A DNA stretch of 64,000 nt from Bacteroidetes bacterium GWF2_38_335 (GTDB lineage: Bacteria; Bacteroidota; Bacteroidia; Bacteroidales; GWF2-38-335), in contig MEOH01000006.1 in the NCBI GenBank assembly GCA_001769535.1, positions 62,001-126,000 of the forward strand, given 5' to 3'. The notes beneath the pieces are model-generated. The model made no database searches, had not been told where the DNA came from, and worked only from the letters and a program-made list of their open reading frames with translations. The stretch's first letter is position 1, and every line of letters starts with the position of its first letter. This document shows positions 8,014-17,919 of the stretch, in pieces. The position numbers were made by a program, and so were the translations under genes.

Positions 8014-9111
8014 ATGAAAACAATAGCTACTCTATCAGCATTAATGACAATCCTGAGCATTTATTGCTCAGTTGCTCAAAATGGCCCTGTATTGGGCACT
8101 AACCAGGAAAAAATAATGACCTTAACAAAATTTACTATCGAGGAAAGATACATAGTAAATGAAAATGAAGAAATGAAAAAGGAAGCACTTGAACTTATTG
8201 GACTTTCAGTAAATACTTTTAATGAAGTAAATGAAGTAAGAACAATTGCTTTAAGCTGTAAAAAATATGAAGACCTGTATTCAAAAGTTGTCAAAAAAGC
8301 CGACAAACTTGAATATATCGCACTTTCAGCCCGATTTGATGCTGCAGAGTATATTGAGCTTTCTAATGATATGACATTTAGTTTGTATCAAAAGGTATTT
8401 GAAAGAATTACCACTCATTCTGAAAAAAATATTCCGGAAAGAGCTAAAAATATGATGAAAGAAGCCGAAAAGCAATACAATAACAGTAAATCAAAAATTG
8501 ATGAATGTTATAATAATGGTTTTAACCACCGAACCGTTGAATTGCTGTTCGATTGTCAAAAAAATATTGAGCTTGCTATAAAAAAACAGGAAAAAGCATT
8601 TAGTAACCTGCTGGATTTTGAATATAAAGAAGAAGAATTGTGGATTGCCATGGTGGATATTTCAACAAGGCTTACGGCACCCGAAGATGTTGCGATGGAG
8701 CAAATCAACCTGACTGTAAACAATGAGCTGACAGCAGAAGCACAAATTGAAGATCAAAGTTCAATTGATGTAAAAGAATTAGAAACAGAATCCAAAACAG
8801 AAACTCAATCCGAATCAGAGCCGGTTAAAACTTACAAAGTTCAGATCGGAGCATTTATAAGTGAAGTTGATCAAAAAGCATTTAATGGAATCAATCCCAT
8901 TGCCATTGAAGAATCAGAAACAGGTTTTACAAGATATCTGGTTGGAGATTACAATTCGGTGGCTGTTGCCTGCCATTCACTGAAAATCCTGAAGGATACC
9001 GGGTTTGATGATGCGTTTATCGTTACGTATATTAATGGTGACCGACAAAAAGCGGTTATAATGCGTGAAACAATTATAAATGATAACAGCTCTGCCGTTG
9101 CAACAAAATAA
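8014..9111 (+). CDS. secreted helical protein with SPOR-like C-terminus
   Basis: A 365-residue exported protein with a signal peptide (MKTIATLSALMTILSIYCSV, then AQ). The middle (about 40-230) is charged and probably helical. An acidic E/T/S-rich linker (about 240-270) leads to a C-terminal segment starting KTYKVQIGAF near 272, which matches the opening of SPOR peptidoglycan-binding domains. Known SPOR proteins bind denuded glycan at division sites, so a cell-wall role is plausible. The winged-helix gene follows 10 bases after the stop. SPOR is called from the first strand motif only, so this part is tentative. Confidence 0.75.
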   Translation: MKTIATLSALMTILSIYCSVAQNGPVLGTNQEKIMTLTKFTIEERYIVNENEEMKKEALELIGLSVNTFNEVNEVRTIALSCKKYEDLYSKVVKKADKLEYIALSARFDAAEYIELSNDMTFSLYQKVFERITTHSEKNIPERAKNMMKEAEKQYNNSKSKIDECYNNGFNHRTVELLFDCQKNIELAIKKQEKAFSNLLDFEYKEEELWIAMVDISTRLTAPEDVAMEQINLTVNNELTAEAQIEDQSSIDVKELETESKTETQSESEPVKTYKVQIGAFISEVDQKAFNGINPIAIEESETGFTRYLVGDYNSVAVACHSLKILKDTGFDDAFIVTYINGDRQKAVIMRETIINDNSSAVATK

Positions 9112-9121
9112 ATAAAATTAT

Positions 9122-9334
9122 ATGATCAATCAGAACACAATCGGAATAAACGCCGGAAAAATATGGCGAAGACTTGATGAAGGTGAACTGACCAATCCCG
9201 AGGTTAATGTAATAAGGGAAGAATGTGGCCTCAGTTCCGAAGACTTTCTTTTAGCACTCGGATGGCTTTCACGGGAAAATAAAATAAGGTTTATGATTGG
9301 TAAGAAAAAAATTTATGTTTTTCCTGCTGATTAA
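9122..9334 (+). CDS. winged helix-turn-helix protein (DUF2582-like)
   Basis: A 70-residue protein, complete in itself. It resembles the small winged-helix family PF10771 (DUF2582): the N-terminal GKIWRRL helix, LTNPEV turn, and the CGLSSEDFLLALGWLSRE helix followed by a beta wing (IRFMIGKKKIYVF). The family is common in Bacteroidota and usually found alone; its role is not settled. It is probably translated together with the preceding SPOR-like gene. DNA binding is assumed from fold, not shown. Confidence 0.8.
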   Translation: MINQNTIGINAGKIWRRLDEGELTNPEVNVIREECGLSSEDFLLALGWLSRENKIRFMIGKKKIYVFPAD

Positions 9335-9405
9335 GCTTACATAAATGCTGCTGAAAAAACTAATAACAAATTGATTCAGATGTTATTATTAATAAATATT
9401 TCATT

Positions 9406-9473
9406 CTATTGAGATTATGATGCTCTACACATATTGTGTTTACCTGTGGTGCAGAGCACCACAACCTCAATAG
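9406..9473 (+). ncRNA. candidate three-way-junction RNA element
   Basis: In the 392-base gap before the 1530-residue kinase, CTATTGAG (9406-9413) pairs with CTCAATAG (9466-9473). Inside lie hairpin ACACA-TAT-TGTGT (9427-9439) and hairpin TGTGGTGC-AGA-GCACCACA (9445-9463). An alternative helix TGCTCT (9421-9426) with AGAGCA (9453-9458) would exclude the second hairpin, so two exclusive folds exist. No T-run follows, so it is not a standard terminator. The rest of the gap is AT-rich with the CAGGTA palindrome and a -7 box. Confidence 0.4.
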
Positions 9474-9638
9474 TAATTATTGAACATGAATAAAAAAGGT
9501 ACAGAGTATTTATCCTCGAATGCAATTCGGGACCGGAACCTATAATGAAAATATATTAATTTTTGACTTAACCAGTTGGCCTCACATAAAATTACCTTAT
9601 CCTTGTTGGTACTGAGAAAATACTTTTTGTTGTAAAAA

Positions 9639-9654
9639 CAGGTAAAAATACCTG
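9639..9654. promoter_or_regulatory. palindromic operator CAGGTAAAAATACCTG
   Basis: Identical 16-mer to the site at 2733, here with longer symmetry (AAAACAGGTA and TACCTGTTTT arms). A -7-like box TATCTTTA lies at 9692-9699, so the operator centre would be about 60 bases before the start of transcription, a typical activator position. It serves the kinase at 9727. Confidence 0.75.
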
Positions 9655-9726
9655 TTTTATTATTTTTGGTAATTGGTTTATTAAAAAACACTATCTTTAC
9701 TTAATGCACCAAAATATCAAGCGATT

Positions 9727-12700
9727 ATGGGCAAGAAACCTGAAAAAAAAGTTACTGAAAAAATCCTGACTCAACTTAACTTACCTGTTATATCAACTGA
9801 TTTGAAAGGGATAATTTTCTTCGCCAATAAAAAAGCCTGTGATTTAACCGGGTTTGAAGAGATTGAACTGATTGGAAAGCAGATTTATGAAATAACCGAA
9901 TCGGTTATTCCCGAATTTTCACTTAGCCTTATTAAAGATGAATTAACCTCCACCGGCTTTTGGTCAGGAGAATTTGTTATACATTCAAAAAATAAAGACG
10001 ACATCCCTGCCTTAATTACCCTTTCTCCTCTTTTTGATGAAAAAGGAGTTATTATGGGAATTTCCGGTGTTTCTGATTTGTTATTTAGCAAGGATAGAAT
10101 AAAAAAACAGTTAAAAGATACTGAAACACATTTTCTTTCAATCTTTAATAATATCCGCGATGGCATAATAATTTTTAATAATTCAGGAACAATTATTGAA
10201 GCTAACCCCGCCACTCTTGAGATGTACGGTTATACTCATGATGAAATGATCGGAATGAATGGTTCTCAAATTGTTCATGAAAGTTGCCATGAAAAATTTC
10301 GTGATTTTATGGGTTGCTTAAGCACGGTGAAACTGTTTCACACAATTTCAACTGATAGAAAAAAAGACGGGAATTTATTTTCGGTTGAGGTAAAAGGCCG
10401 GTTTTACCTGTATAAAGGTGAACCCCATATGCTGGCTGTAATCAGGGATATTTCAGATATGATGGGCATTCAGGAGTTATTAAAAGAAAGAAACGAACAA
10501 CTGGCCACCCAAAACGAAGAATACGAAACCATCACTGAAGAACTTAATCAAAGCAATAATGAACTGATCATTTTAAACAGCCTTATTGAGGCTAACCGCG
10601 AGGAAAAAGAGCTGATCCTTAACACCATGAATGACTGGATTGCTTACCAGGATCTAAACTTTAATTATATCTGGACAAATAAAATAATCAGAAAACATTC
10701 AGGATGCAGTGAAAGAGAAATAAAAAACAAAAAATGCTATCAGATCTGGTTCAACAGGGATGAACCGTGCTCGGATTGTCCTGCCGTAAAAGCAATCAGC
10801 ACAAAATCAACTTGTGAAACAGAACATACAGATAAAAACAATAAGATTTGGCATGTAAGGTCCTTTCCAATCTTAAATAAAAATAAGGAAGTTATTGGCA
10901 TTATTGAAACCGGCAGGGACATCACCGAAAAAGTAAAAAGTGAAGAAAAATACCGACTACTCGTTTCCAAAATGAAACATGGTCTGGCTACCCATGAAAT
11001 TATTCTGGATAAAAAAGGGAGGCCCTTTGATTATAGGTTTGAATATATCAATGACAGTTTCACCAAATTGACCGGATTGAAAAAAGACATCATTGGCAAA
11101 ACAGTTAAAGAGGTGATACCCGAAGTCGAAGATATTTTTATCCAAAAATATGGAGCAGTTGCCCTTACCGGAATGTCCGACAGCTTTGAAACATATTCAC
11201 ATCCCCTTAAAAAACACTATAAAATTACTGCTTACAGCAACATGCCGGGACATTTTACAACAATCTTTGAAGATATAACCGATATTAAAAAAAATGAAGA
11301 AGAACTGATCAACTCTTTTAAACGCCAGGAAGCTATTCTGGATGCAGTGCCCGAAATATTAATGGAGGTTGATGTAAATAAGGTATATACTCATGCAAAT
11401 GATGCGGGAAGAGAATTTTTCGGAAATGATGTAATTGGTAAGGAAGCTTCCAGCTACTTTTTAGGTGAACAGGATACTTATAAAAAAGTAAAACCACTTT
11501 TTGATGGAAATGAAAATCTGATTTGTATAGAAAGCTGGCAACGCAGAAAAGATGGCGAAAAAAGGTTGCTCTCATGGAGGTGTAAAGTGTTAAAAGATAA
11601 CAATGGAAATGTTATTGGAAGCATTTCCTCTGCCAGAGACATAACTGAATCAAGAGTGGCAGAAGAAAAATTTATTTCTGTATTTGATTACTCCCCAATC
11701 GGAAAATCACTTACCTCAATTAATGGAAAATTAACCCGGATAAACTTTGCATTTGCTAAGATGTTGGGATATTCTGTTGATGAAATGTTTAACATGGACT
11801 TTTCTGAAATTACTTATCCCGATGATATTCCTGTCAGTAAAAAAGTAATTGCTGACCTCATTGAAGGAAAGATAAAAACCATTCGGTTCGAAAAAAGATA
11901 TATTCACAAAAATGGCACAATTATTTATGCCGATATCAGTACCTTTCTGCTTTGTGATTTAGATAAAAAGCCATTATTCTTCATTACCAACATTATTGAT
12001 AACACCGAAAAGAAAAAATTTGAACAAAATCTGATTCACAGTGAGGAAAAGTATAGAATGCTTGCTGAAAATTCTGTGGATGTTATTTTTATTTTCAATC
12101 TCAGCCTTGAGTTTACCTATGTGAGTCCATCCGTTAAAAAGCTTCAGGGATTTGAGCCTGAAGAGTTAATAGGAAATTCTATTTTTGAAGTTTTAAATGA
12201 TCAGGATGGGAAAACAGTGCTAATGGCTATTAATGAAGAGTTAAGTGCTGAAAATGATCTTAATTCAGATCCGCAAAGAAGCCGGGTATTTGAGTTTGAA
12301 ATCAAAAAGAAAAACGGAGATTTTATTTGGGTAGAAATCAAAGCTTCACTGTTAAGGGATGAAAATAATATTGTAAAAGGTGTAATAGGTATTTCACGTG
12401 ATATTACAGAAAGGCAGCAGGTTAGTGAGGCACTGAAAAAAAGCGAGGAAAGATTTATTCAGCTTTTTGAAAGGGCTCCGCTGGGATATCAGTCACTCGA
12501 TGCAAAGGGTTGCTTCATTGAGGTTAATGAAGCCTGGCTCGATACACTTGGCTATAACGAACCTGAGGTGATCGGAAAATGGTTTGGTGATTTTCTTGCG
12601 CCTGAATATGCTCATACATTTAAACAAAGATTTCCCGAATTTAAGAAAAAAGGCAAAACACATGTGGAATTTGAAATGATCCATAAAAACGGTGAAAGGA

Positions 12701-14319
12701 AACTTATCTCATTCGAGGGGAAAGTAGGGTATGACGAAAACGGAAATTTTGAAAAAACACATTGTATTTTACAGGATATCACTGTTAAGAAAAAAGCCGA
12801 AGAGGCCATAGCCGAGAGCGAGCAACAATACAGGATGCTGGCCAATTCAGGAACTGCTCTGATATGGAAATCGGGCACTGACAAATTATGTAACTATTTT
12901 AACCAACCCTGGCTTGATTTTACCGGACGCACACTTGAACAGGAACTTGGAAACGGCTGGGCCGAAGGTGTACATCCCGATGATTTTGATCAATGCCTGT
13001 CAATCTATGTGAATTCGTTCGATAAAAGGGTCCCTTTTTCAATGGAATACCGGTTAAGAAACAATAAAGGCGAATACAGATGGATTCTTGATCTTGGCAG
13101 TCCAAATTACAATTTTAAAGGAGAATTTATTGGTTATATCGGACATTGCTTTGATATTACCGAACGTAAGGTTATGGAATTTGAATTATTGGTTGCAAAG
13201 GAAAAAGCAGAGGAAAGCGACAAACTGAAAACTGCTTTTCTTGCCAACATGAGCCATGAAATCAGAACCCCCATGAATGGCATCATTGGCTTTGCCGACC
13301 TGCTTAAAAGAAATAACCTTACCCGCGAGGAACAGAAAAAATATGCCGAAATCATTGTCAATTCATCGCATCGTTTACTTGGAATAATAAACGATATAAT
13401 TGATATCTCAAAAATTGAGACAAACCAGGTAACCATTAACGAAGTAAACTGCAATGTTCTTGACTTGTTTGTTAAGTTGTACAATTTCTATTTGCCTATA
13501 GCCAATTCAAAGGAAATTGAATTTCTTATGCAGCCAAATCTCGAGCAGTCGGTAATTAAAACAGATGAGCTTAAACTTTACCAGATTATCAACAATCTGC
13601 TTGATAATGCTTTTAAATTTACACAAAAAGGAAAAATATCTTTTGGATGTAAAACCGAAAACAGCATGCTGGAAATTTGGGTAAAAGACACTGGTATAGG
13701 CATTAAAAAAGAAAACATTTCAAGAATTTTCGACAGGTTTGTTCAGTCTGATTCCAATATTTCAATGGATTATGGAGGTTCTGGCCTTGGCTTATCAATC
13801 ACTAAGGCATTTGCCGAACTGATGGGTGGAAAAATTGAACTGGAAACAGAATATGGATATGGAACAAAATTTATTGTTACCATTCCGTATAAAAAGAATC
13901 TTGCTAAAACAGAAAAAAATCCAATTAATGAAAACAAGGAAATCAAGTATAATTTTGGTGCACATAAAATTCTAATTGCCGAAGATGAAGACTTAAATTT
14001 CTTTTACCTTGTAACTGTTTTGGAAAAATCAGATTTAACTATTATCAGGGCAACCGATGGTCAGGAGGCAGTGAGCATCATAAGGGATAATCCAGACATC
14101 AGACTGATAATTATGGATATTAAAATGCCAATTATGAATGGAATTGAAGCCACTCGTCTGATAAAGCAACACAATCCGGATATTTATATTATTGCTTACA
14201 CTGCCTATGCTTTGATGGGCGACAATGAACGATTGCTCGAAGAAGGATTTGATGACTATATTTCAAAACCGGCCGTAAAAGATGAACTGCTTGAAAAAAT
14301 CGGTAAATTTTTTATCTGA
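9727..14319 (+). CDS. giant hybrid histidine kinase with about nine PAS domains
   Basis: A 1530-residue soluble kinase. PAS domains start near residues 12, 134, 299, 408, 531, 647, 773, 908 and 1034; a coiled coil (about 255-295) separates the second and third. The third PAS carries Cys337 and a C347-SD-C350 pair followed by Pro, a cysteine set that could bind metal or respond to redox. HisKA has His1177 in NMSHEIRTPMNG; the ATPase domain shows NAFKFT, DTGIGI and GGSGLGLS; the C-terminal receiver has AEDED and Asp1464 (MDIKMPIMNG). No membrane span or DNA-binding domain is seen. It shares architecture and an identical upstream palindrome with the 2849 kinase, so both probably belong to one regulon. 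Confidence 0.93.
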   Translation: MGKKPEKKVTEKILTQLNLPVISTDLKGIIFFANKKACDLTGFEEIELIGKQIYEITESVIPEFSLSLIKDELTSTGFWSGEFVIHSKNKDDIPALITLSPLFDEKGVIMGISGVSDLLFSKDRIKKQLKDTETHFLSIFNNIRDGIIIFNNSGTIIEANPATLEMYGYTHDEMIGMNGSQIVHESCHEKFRDFMGCLSTVKLFHTISTDRKKDGNLFSVEVKGRFYLYKGEPHMLAVIRDISDMMGIQELLKERNEQLATQNEEYETITEELNQSNNELIILNSLIEANREEKELILNTMNDWIAYQDLNFNYIWTNKIIRKHSGCSEREIKNKKCYQIWFNRDEPCSDCPAVKAISTKSTCETEHTDKNNKIWHVRSFPILNKNKEVIGIIETGRDITEKVKSEEKYRLLVSKMKHGLATHEIILDKKGRPFDYRFEYINDSFTKLTGLKKDIIGKTVKEVIPEVEDIFIQKYGAVALTGMSDSFETYSHPLKKHYKITAYSNMPGHFTTIFEDITDIKKNEEELINSFKRQEAILDAVPEILMEVDVNKVYTHANDAGREFFGNDVIGKEASSYFLGEQDTYKKVKPLFDGNENLICIESWQRRKDGEKRLLSWRCKVLKDNNGNVIGSISSARDITESRVAEEKFISVFDYSPIGKSLTSINGKLTRINFAFAKMLGYSVDEMFNMDFSEITYPDDIPVSKKVIADLIEGKIKTIRFEKRYIHKNGTIIYADISTFLLCDLDKKPLFFITNIIDNTEKKKFEQNLIHSEEKYRMLAENSVDVIFIFNLSLEFTYVSPSVKKLQGFEPEELIGNSIFEVLNDQDGKTVLMAINEELSAENDLNSDPQRSRVFEFEIKKKNGDFIWVEIKASLLRDENNIVKGVIGISRDITERQQVSEALKKSEERFIQLFERAPLGYQSLDAKGCFIEVNEAWLDTLGYNEPEVIGKWFGDFLAPEYAHTFKQRFPEFKKKGKTHVEFEMIHKNGERKLISFEGKVGYDENGNFEKTHCILQDITVKKKAEEAIAESEQQYRMLANSGTALIWKSGTDKLCNYFNQPWLDFTGRTLEQELGNGWAEGVHPDDFDQCLSIYVNSFDKRVPFSMEYRLRNNKGEYRWILDLGSPNYNFKGEFIGYIGHCFDITERKVMEFELLVAKEKAEESDKLKTAFLANMSHEIRTPMNGIIGFADLLKRNNLTREEQKKYAEIIVNSSHRLLGIINDIIDISKIETNQVTINEVNCNVLDLFVKLYNFYLPIANSKEIEFLMQPNLEQSVIKTDELKLYQIINNLLDNAFKFTQKGKISFGCKTENSMLEIWVKDTGIGIKKENISRIFDRFVQSDSNISMDYGGSGLGLSITKAFAELMGGKIELETEYGYGTKFIVTIPYKKNLAKTEKNPINENKEIKYNFGAHKILIAEDEDLNFFYLVTVLEKSDLTIIRATDGQEAVSIIRDNPDIRLIIMDIKMPIMNGIEATRLIKQHNPDIYIIAYTAYALMGDNERLLEEGFDDYISKPAVKDELLEKIGKFFI

Positions 14320-14585
14320 GAATTGTGAAAGATGTATAAGGTTTGATTTTAGCTTTCTCACATTTCGAAAATATTGAACCCGGTTGCAGGTTCTTAAGTT
14401 ATGTAAATTTTTTCCTTAAAGTTTAGCACATAAAACCCCGAAAATAGCTTTTCCTTTTTTCAGGCAACGCAATTTTACGCATACAAAATATGGTGTTAAT
14501 ATCGTGTTTTTCAGTATGAATACTCTGAATTATAATTTCGCTCTATACTACTTTAGTAATTCGAAAAACACATTAAAACAACCAT

Positions 14586-16373
14586 ATGAAACTATCAAAC
14601 AAATTCTGCATTTTCCTCTTAACTTTTCTGAGCCTTGCAACAAGTGCACAGGTAAAAATAGGAAACAACCCAAACTCAATTAATGAAAATTCAATTCTTG
14701 AAATTGAAACCACCAGTAAAGGTTTTTTAGGACCAAGGGTAGCCCTTAACGACCTTGGGTTGGCATCTCCTCTAACAGGAACTGTCCCTGCCGGTATGCT
14801 TGTTTTTTCATCGGGAGGTTCAGTTGCCGATGGCTTTTATTATTGGAATGGAAGTAAGTGGATTAAAATTTCAAGTTCCAACGATTTAAAAAACACGGTT
14901 ATTAAAACTGCAAACGCAAATTTACTCAAGACCGACGCAATTGTACTTGCAAGTAACGATATAACACTTACCCTGCCTGAAATAACGGCTGCTGATAACG
15001 GACTGGAAATTAATATTAAAAACAACGGAAACCACAAAGACCTGGTAACCGTAATTGGTTTTTCAGGTGCTTTAATTGACGGCATCAACTCCGCTATTTT
15101 ATACCGTTGGGCCGGAAAAACTTTTGTTGCTTTCGAAGGCAATTGGGTAATAAAGGAAAAAATAAACAGGGCATGCAATTTAATGGATGTGTCAGAAACG
15201 AGTTCATGGACAACCCTTAAAGAAGCTATTGAATTTCTTGAGGAACACATGATGGGGGCAACAACAATCAGACTTGCAGACAGCGAATTTTTACTCTCTG
15301 AAACTCAGGTTATTGATTTGCCATATCCCCTTACTTTACAGGGATTAAGTTATGGACACACTTCTATTTCTGCATCTGGCGGACTTGAAAATTTACCCAT
15401 GTTCAGGTGTGTATCCGAATGTTATTTTAAAATGTTAATGTTCGATGGCACAACCCTTACAAGTTATGGAACTAATCCCGGTGAGGATGCAATCAGGTTT
15501 GTTGGCCAAGATACTTACCATGAAATCAAAGACTGCACATTTGATGGCTTCTACAATGCAATCCTCGATTCGACTAATGCTGAACTATGGCTTTTCGAAT
15601 GTGATATTTCAAATTGCACCGGCAGCGGTGTTTTACTGCATGGAAATGTCCCGGGTGTTAAACTCAGAGTTTCGGAAACAGATTTTATTTCCTGTACAAA
15701 AGGAATTAATATGGAAAAAGGTTCAAATGCAGTGGTTCAGCTTACCTCTGGTGCTTACCTTAACAACAATGCAGGCGCATACGGAGTTTTATATGTTCCG
15801 GCAACATTTTCTTTTGAAACTATGATAATCACAAACAACTCGTGGAATAATACCGGGTATTTTATCAGTGGTTTTGATTTCACCAGGTCGGATGGCAGGG
15901 ATGCTGATGCATTTATTATTGCTAATGCAGGAATGGAATCTAAAAATCCACACAGCAAGATAAATGTCCTAAACAATGCTTCAACCACTACAGTTACAAC
16001 CACCGGCACCTGGTATAAGGCAAACTGGACCAACAGCAATCAGTACACCTGTAAGTTTGGGGTTTCCAACAATAAACTAACATACCTGACATCAAATTCA
16101 ATGGATGTGGTAATGAATATTACCGGAAATGTAATTTGCACAAATACCAATAAAGTATTTTCAGTTGCTGTGGTTAAAAACGGAAATCCTGCATTAAGAT
16201 ATGGAGAAATAACTGTTAAAATAACTTCAGCAAGTTATCCTTATCAGTGGGCTACAAATGTTTACATACCCGATGCTGTTGCTGGCGATTATTATGAGGT
16301 TTGGATAACCAGCACAACCGATAACGATATTTATATTCTCCAGGACGTTCAATGGTTCACAAACACTCAGTAA
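14586..16373 (+). CDS. secreted beta-helix surface protein
   Basis: A 595-residue exported protein with a signal peptide ending TSAQ. Residues ~22-95 match the N-terminal module common in Bacteroidota surface proteins (VKIGNNP, then an LEIETTSKGFLGPR segment and YYWNGSKW). From about 200 to 430 the sequence has short repeating beta rungs typical of a right-handed parallel beta-helix, for example IRFVGQDTYHEIKDC and LWLFECDISNCTG. No catalytic motif or T9SS sorting signal is evident. The T9SS protein at 16384 follows after 10 bases, so they are likely expressed together. Function may be adhesion or glycan binding; the fold is the supported part. Confidence 0.8.
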   Translation: MKLSNKFCIFLLTFLSLATSAQVKIGNNPNSINENSILEIETTSKGFLGPRVALNDLGLASPLTGTVPAGMLVFSSGGSVADGFYYWNGSKWIKISSSNDLKNTVIKTANANLLKTDAIVLASNDITLTLPEITAADNGLEINIKNNGNHKDLVTVIGFSGALIDGINSAILYRWAGKTFVAFEGNWVIKEKINRACNLMDVSETSSWTTLKEAIEFLEEHMMGATTIRLADSEFLLSETQVIDLPYPLTLQGLSYGHTSISASGGLENLPMFRCVSECYFKMLMFDGTTLTSYGTNPGEDAIRFVGQDTYHEIKDCTFDGFYNAILDSTNAELWLFECDISNCTGSGVLLHGNVPGVKLRVSETDFISCTKGINMEKGSNAVVQLTSGAYLNNNAGAYGVLYVPATFSFETMIITNNSWNNTGYFISGFDFTRSDGRDADAFIIANAGMESKNPHSKINVLNNASTTTVTTTGTWYKANWTNSNQYTCKFGVSNNKLTYLTSNSMDVVMNITGNVICTNTNKVFSVAVVKNGNPALRYGEITVKITSASYPYQWATNVYIPDAVAGDYYEVWITSTTDNDIYILQDVQWFTNTQ

Positions 16374-16383
16374 ATTAAAAATC

Positions 16384-17820
16384 ATGAAAACAACTGCTTT
16401 TTTTATCTTATTTACTTGTTTTTTTGTGAACTTTCAAGCATCCTCACAAGATCAATTCACAAATTCGGGTAACTTAAAATTACACCCCGGCTCCAGCATT
16501 TCATTTTATGGAAATTTTGCCAATAACGGGAGTCTGGCCGACAACGGTCAATCATTGACATTTAACGGCAGCAGCTTGCAGGTGATTTCCGGCACGAGTG
16601 ATGCTGCATTCAATAATCTGGCAATAAACAATACAGCCGGAGTCAGAATAAACTGTACCGTTTCGGTAAATAACATGCTTGTTCTTACAAAAGGCCCTTT
16701 GGTATTAAATTCAAACATGCTTTATATTATTAACAACTCAGCTTCGGCGGTTAGCCGGACAACTGGTTATATTGTTAGCGAACAGGCTGACAACTCTGGC
16801 CGCGTAAAGTGGAATATTGGAAATATTATTGATATATACACCATACCATTTGGCAATTTGTCGGGAAATTACATTCCGGTTATTTTCAACCACACTGCCG
16901 GAAACATCGGAAATGTAACAGCATCAACCTACTCAACAGCCACAAATAACACTCCGTATCCATTAACTCCTGTTGCAGTAACAAATGTTGACGACTTATC
17001 AGGAAATGATAACTCAGCCAATATTATTGACAGGTTTTGGCAAATTGATAAAGATGGTATTGATGGAACAGCAGACATTACATTTACAGCTTCGGAGTCA
17101 GAAACAGGAACATTAACAGACCTTTTGGCTCAAAGATGGAATTCATCCACTTCAGAATGGGATGCTCCGCTTCCCGGACAAACTTCAGGCGATTTTTCGG
17201 TTACAGTTCCGGGAGTCACAACATTCTCTCCCTGGTTGGTTTCAGGATTAAATTCTACACTGGCTGTAGAATTATTCGATTTTAATGTTTTAAGGGATGG
17301 TAATTACGCAGCGCTTAATTGGTCAACATTATCCGAAACCGATAATTATGGTTTTAATATTGAAAAAAGCACAGATTTAATCAGTTGGAACTTTTGTGCA
17401 TTTGTTTCAGGCTCGGGCAATTCGCAAACTCAAAAAATGTACACCTATAATGACGATCTTGCTGGAAATATCTCCCAACATGATGAAGAAGTGTATTACA
17501 GACTCAGGCAAATTGACTTCGACAATGCCTTTTCATACAGTGAGATAAAATCAATAACCTTAAATAATAATGATATGAACGATGTAATTTGTTTTGTATA
17601 TCCAAATCCGGCAGATAGTTATATAAACATCATGACAAGCAAGCCCGGATTAGCATGTAATGTTAAAATTTACAACCAGCTTGGCTCTTTGAAGGGCGAG
17701 TACAATATGGTAAACAAAACACAGCTTGATGTAACCGGACTTTCATCGGGTTTATACCAAATCGTAATCAGTGCTGTGGGTAGTGATAAAAAATTCAATT
17801 ACAGTATTATAAAAATGTGA
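16384..17820 (+). CDS. T9SS type A sorting-domain surface protein
   Basis: A 478-residue secreted protein with a signal peptide ending ASSQ. Residues ~20-110 resemble a short beta-rich head with GNLKLHPGSSISF. A region near 290-390 (AVELFDFNVLR, LNWSTLSETDNYGFNIEKS) is the module often found just before sorting domains. The C-terminal ~75 residues (VYPNPADSYINI ... GLSSGLYQIVI ... IIKM) are a type A T9SS signal, so the protein is exported across the outer membrane and attached at the surface. It is co-oriented with and close to the beta-helix gene. The specific ligand is unknown. Confidence 0.88.
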   Translation: MKTTAFFILFTCFFVNFQASSQDQFTNSGNLKLHPGSSISFYGNFANNGSLADNGQSLTFNGSSLQVISGTSDAAFNNLAINNTAGVRINCTVSVNNMLVLTKGPLVLNSNMLYIINNSASAVSRTTGYIVSEQADNSGRVKWNIGNIIDIYTIPFGNLSGNYIPVIFNHTAGNIGNVTASTYSTATNNTPYPLTPVAVTNVDDLSGNDNSANIIDRFWQIDKDGIDGTADITFTASESETGTLTDLLAQRWNSSTSEWDAPLPGQTSGDFSVTVPGVTTFSPWLVSGLNSTLAVELFDFNVLRDGNYAALNWSTLSETDNYGFNIEKSTDLISWNFCAFVSGSGNSQTQKMYTYNDDLAGNISQHDEEVYYRLRQIDFDNAFSYSEIKSITLNNNDMNDVICFVYPNPADSYINIMTSKPGLACNVKIYNQLGSLKGEYNMVNKTQLDVTGLSSGLYQIVISAVGSDKKFNYSIIKM

Positions 17821-17850
17821 ACAAAAAACACATGTTAATACTTGATGTTT

Positions 17851-17866
17851 CAGGTATTTATACCTT
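17851..17866. promoter_or_regulatory. palindromic operator, one mismatch
   Basis: CAGGTA-TTTA-TACCTT matches the CAGGTA-N4-TACCTG palindrome except for the last base. It lies 53 bases before the start of the 17920 gene. Confidence 0.55.
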
Positions 17867-17919
17867 TAACAATAGGGTTCATTAATCGTATAATATTATA
17901 TAAACCTAACTTATAAGAA

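Noticed and set aside
14384..14391. GGTTGCA after the giant kinase
   Set aside because: At the required 16-base distance the - strand reads AAATG instead of AGTCT, so it is not the ECF promoter.
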